A stretch of DNA of 6,280 nt from Firmicutes bacterium UBA5499 (GTDB lineage Bacteria; Bacillota; DTU084): assembly GCA_002426275.1 (NCBI GenBank), contig DIPB01000018.1, forward strand, positions 899 to 7,178, in the 5' to 3' direction. Positions 5,078 to 6,280 of the stretch are shown here, piece after piece; position 1 is the first letter of the stretch; each line of letters starts with the position of its first letter. The translations under genes were made by a program, and so were the position numbers. The notes beneath the pieces are model-generated. The model had not been told where the DNA came from and made no database searches. It saw only the letters and a list, made by a program, of their open reading frames with translations.

Positions 5078-6280
5078 GTGACAGTTCAACCTTGGCGGCT
5101 GTTTAGGTTTCTGGCAGTTGGCGCGGCAAACACTCTGGTGGATTTCGGGCTCTTTAATCTCTTGGCCTGGTTAACGGGCGCGCAGGGAGCGACGCTGGTT
5201 TGGCTGAACGGTTTCAGCATTACAGTGGCGGCTTGTCAAAGTTTCTTCTTACATCGCAGCTGGACATTTCCCTCCGGCGGGAAAGTCAAACGGCAGGCGG
5301 CGCTTTTTTTCCTCTGTACAGGCTGTGGCATTTTGCTCAATAGCCTGGTAGTGTTCCTGGCTTTAAAATTTGAAAACCGCCTGCCCTTGGCGCAACTGTG
5401 GCTCATCAATGGCGGCAAAGTCTTGGGTACGCTTTGTTCTGCGGCCTGGAATTTTTTCTGCTATAAATATCTAGTTTTTCCGGAAGCAAAACGACTCGCG
5501 GAATTTCCTCAGGAAGGCAAAAAAGGTTTGGTCAGCGTGATCATCCCGGCCTACAACGAGGAACGGAGACTGGGCGAAAGGCTGGCCAGTCTCACAGGTA
5601 CCCTGCCTTCTTTTTTCCCCACGGAAATCATTGTGGCCGACGACGGCAGTTCGGACGCGACGCGCAGCATTGCTCAACGCTGGGCTTCAGCCTGCCCGTT
5701 TGTGAAGTTTTTAGGCTATGACCAAAATGCGGGTAAGGGCGAGGCTGTCCGGCTGGGGATGAATGCCGCTTGCGGCGAGTACCTTTTGTTCACCGATTCT
5801 GACGCCACTTTCACCCCCGGTCACCTGAGAGCTGTGGTGGAGGCGCTTGCCTCAGGAGCGGAAGTAGTTGTAGGCCGGCGCCGGTGCGGCAAGGGCAGGC
5901 TGGAGGGGGAAAGCGGGCTGAGAAGGTTTTTGGGCGTCTGTTTTAACGTCTTGGTCCGGTGCTTTTTTCTGCCGGGAATTGCCGATAGCCAGTGCGGCCT
6001 GAAGGGGTTCACCAGGGAGGCGGCAAAGAAAGTTTTCAGCAAGCAAACTCTCAGGGGCTTTGCTTTTGATGTTGAATTGCTGGCGCTTGCCCAGAGGCAG
6101 CAGCTGGAATTGAGACAGCTTCCCATCGCTGCCAAAGCGGCCGCGGGCTCTAAGGTGAAGCTGGCAAGCTGCTTTGAGATGGCTTGGGAGCTTCTGCACC
6201 TGAAGGTAAATCTGCTATTCAACCGTTATAGCCTGGAGAGGACGCGGCAAAAATATGTTAAGTATCGGCTGAACTTTGAA
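5078..6280 (+). CDS. GtrA-like membrane domain fused to family 2 glycosyltransferase (ALG5/DPM1-like), 3' end outside window
   Basis: The frame is open for all 401 codons from GTG 5078 to the window edge. Residues 1 to about 135 are a GtrA/DPMS-type domain with four membrane helices (about 8-32, 38-58, 72-97, 106-134) and hallmarks VGAANTLVDFG (14-24), FLHRSWTF (57-64) and NFFCYKYLVF (125-134). Such domains are thought to flip or stabilise polyprenyl-phosphate sugars. From about 150 follows a GT-A fold glycosyltransferase 2: VSVIIPAYNEE (152-162), ADDGSSD (187-193), GKGEAVRLGM (219-228), the nucleotide/metal DxD in TDSDAT (239-244), DSQCGLKGF (303-311), FAFDVELL (328-335) and GSK (357-359). 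The DSQCGLKGF and GSK motifs resemble polyprenyl/dolichyl-phosphate glucose synthases, so the likely reaction is transfer of a sugar from a nucleotide sugar to a polyprenyl phosphate at the inner membrane face. Acceptor and sugar are inferred. The GtrA domain is N-terminal, the reverse of the commoner order. The GT domain looks nearly complete, so the stop is probably not far beyond the edge. Start uncertain (GTG 5078 or ATT 5069). Confidence 0.92.
   Translation, partial: MTVQPWRLFRFLAVGAANTLVDFGLFNLLAWLTGAQGATLVWLNGFSITVAACQSFFLHRSWTFPSGGKVKRQAALFFLCTGCGILLNSLVVFLALKFENRLPLAQLWLINGGKVLGTLCSAAWNFFCYKYLVFPEAKRLAEFPQEGKKGLVSVIIPAYNEERRLGERLASLTGTLPSFFPTEIIVADDGSSDATRSIAQRWASACPFVKFLGYDQNAGKGEAVRLGMNAACGEYLLFTDSDATFTPGHLRAVVEALASGAEVVVGRRRCGKGRLEGESGLRRFLGVCFNVLVRCFFLPGIADSQCGLKGFTREAAKKVFSKQTLRGFAFDVELLALAQRQQLELRQLPIAAKAAAGSKVKLASCFEMAWELLHLKVNLLFNRYSLERTRQKYVKYRLNFE

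Noticed and set aside
5821..6222. Two minus-strand reading frames (133 and 115 codons) over the glycosyltransferase
   Set aside because: They are low-complexity antisense shadows of the GT2 domain, rich in Ser, Pro and Ala, with no initiation signals.

Overview
The window looks like a chromosomal segment of a Gram-positive bacterium of the Firmicutes, probably the Clostridia or a related class. I infer this from strong AGGAGG ribosome binding sites, sigma-A-type promoters, a HelD-type RNA polymerase recycling ATPase, a CBS-domain MgtE magnesium channel and intermediate GC content. There are no transposases, integrases, CRISPR arrays or phage genes. The species cannot be named from the sequence alone.

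Layout, left to right. Bases 1-16 are the 3' end of a plus-strand tRNA gene (T-stem and acceptor halves plus encoded CCA). A Rho-independent terminator follows directly, with a second, weaker terminator-like hairpin near 101-128. On the minus strand lies helD (169 to about 2385), whose Shine-Dalgarno sequence points to an ATC codon rather than the first conventional start (GTG at 2340). Upstream of it, also on the minus strand, is mgtE (2522-3853), separated from helD by a terminator and an alternative overlapping hairpin. mgtE has a good sigma-A promoter at 4049-4077 and a leader of about 190 nt. The leader is structured and carries an 8-nt element complementary to the mgtE Shine-Dalgarno.

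A divergent promoter region (about 4049-4133) separates mgtE from the plus-strand genes. The first is a 250-residue TIM-barrel sugar isomerase/epimerase-like protein (4194-4946). After a 131-bp spacer holding a 21-codon ORF or gene remnant and a short repeat comes a long gene that runs off the right end (from 5078). It encodes a GtrA-like four-helix membrane domain fused to a family 2 glycosyltransferase of the polyprenyl-phosphate-glucose (ALG5/DPM1-like) type.

How the genes relate: mgtE (Mg2+ entry) and helD (RNA polymerase rescue) face the same way but probably have separate promoters. The isomerase-like gene and the GtrA-glycosyltransferase could be co-transcribed, since no terminator is visible between them; a shared role in envelope or lipid-linked sugar metabolism is only a guess. 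No clearly new multi-gene system is present. The most interesting signals are non-coding: the mgtE leader, the inverted repeat between the divergent promoters, and the overlapping hairpins after mgtE. The unusual starts and the GtrA-first domain order also deserve a look.
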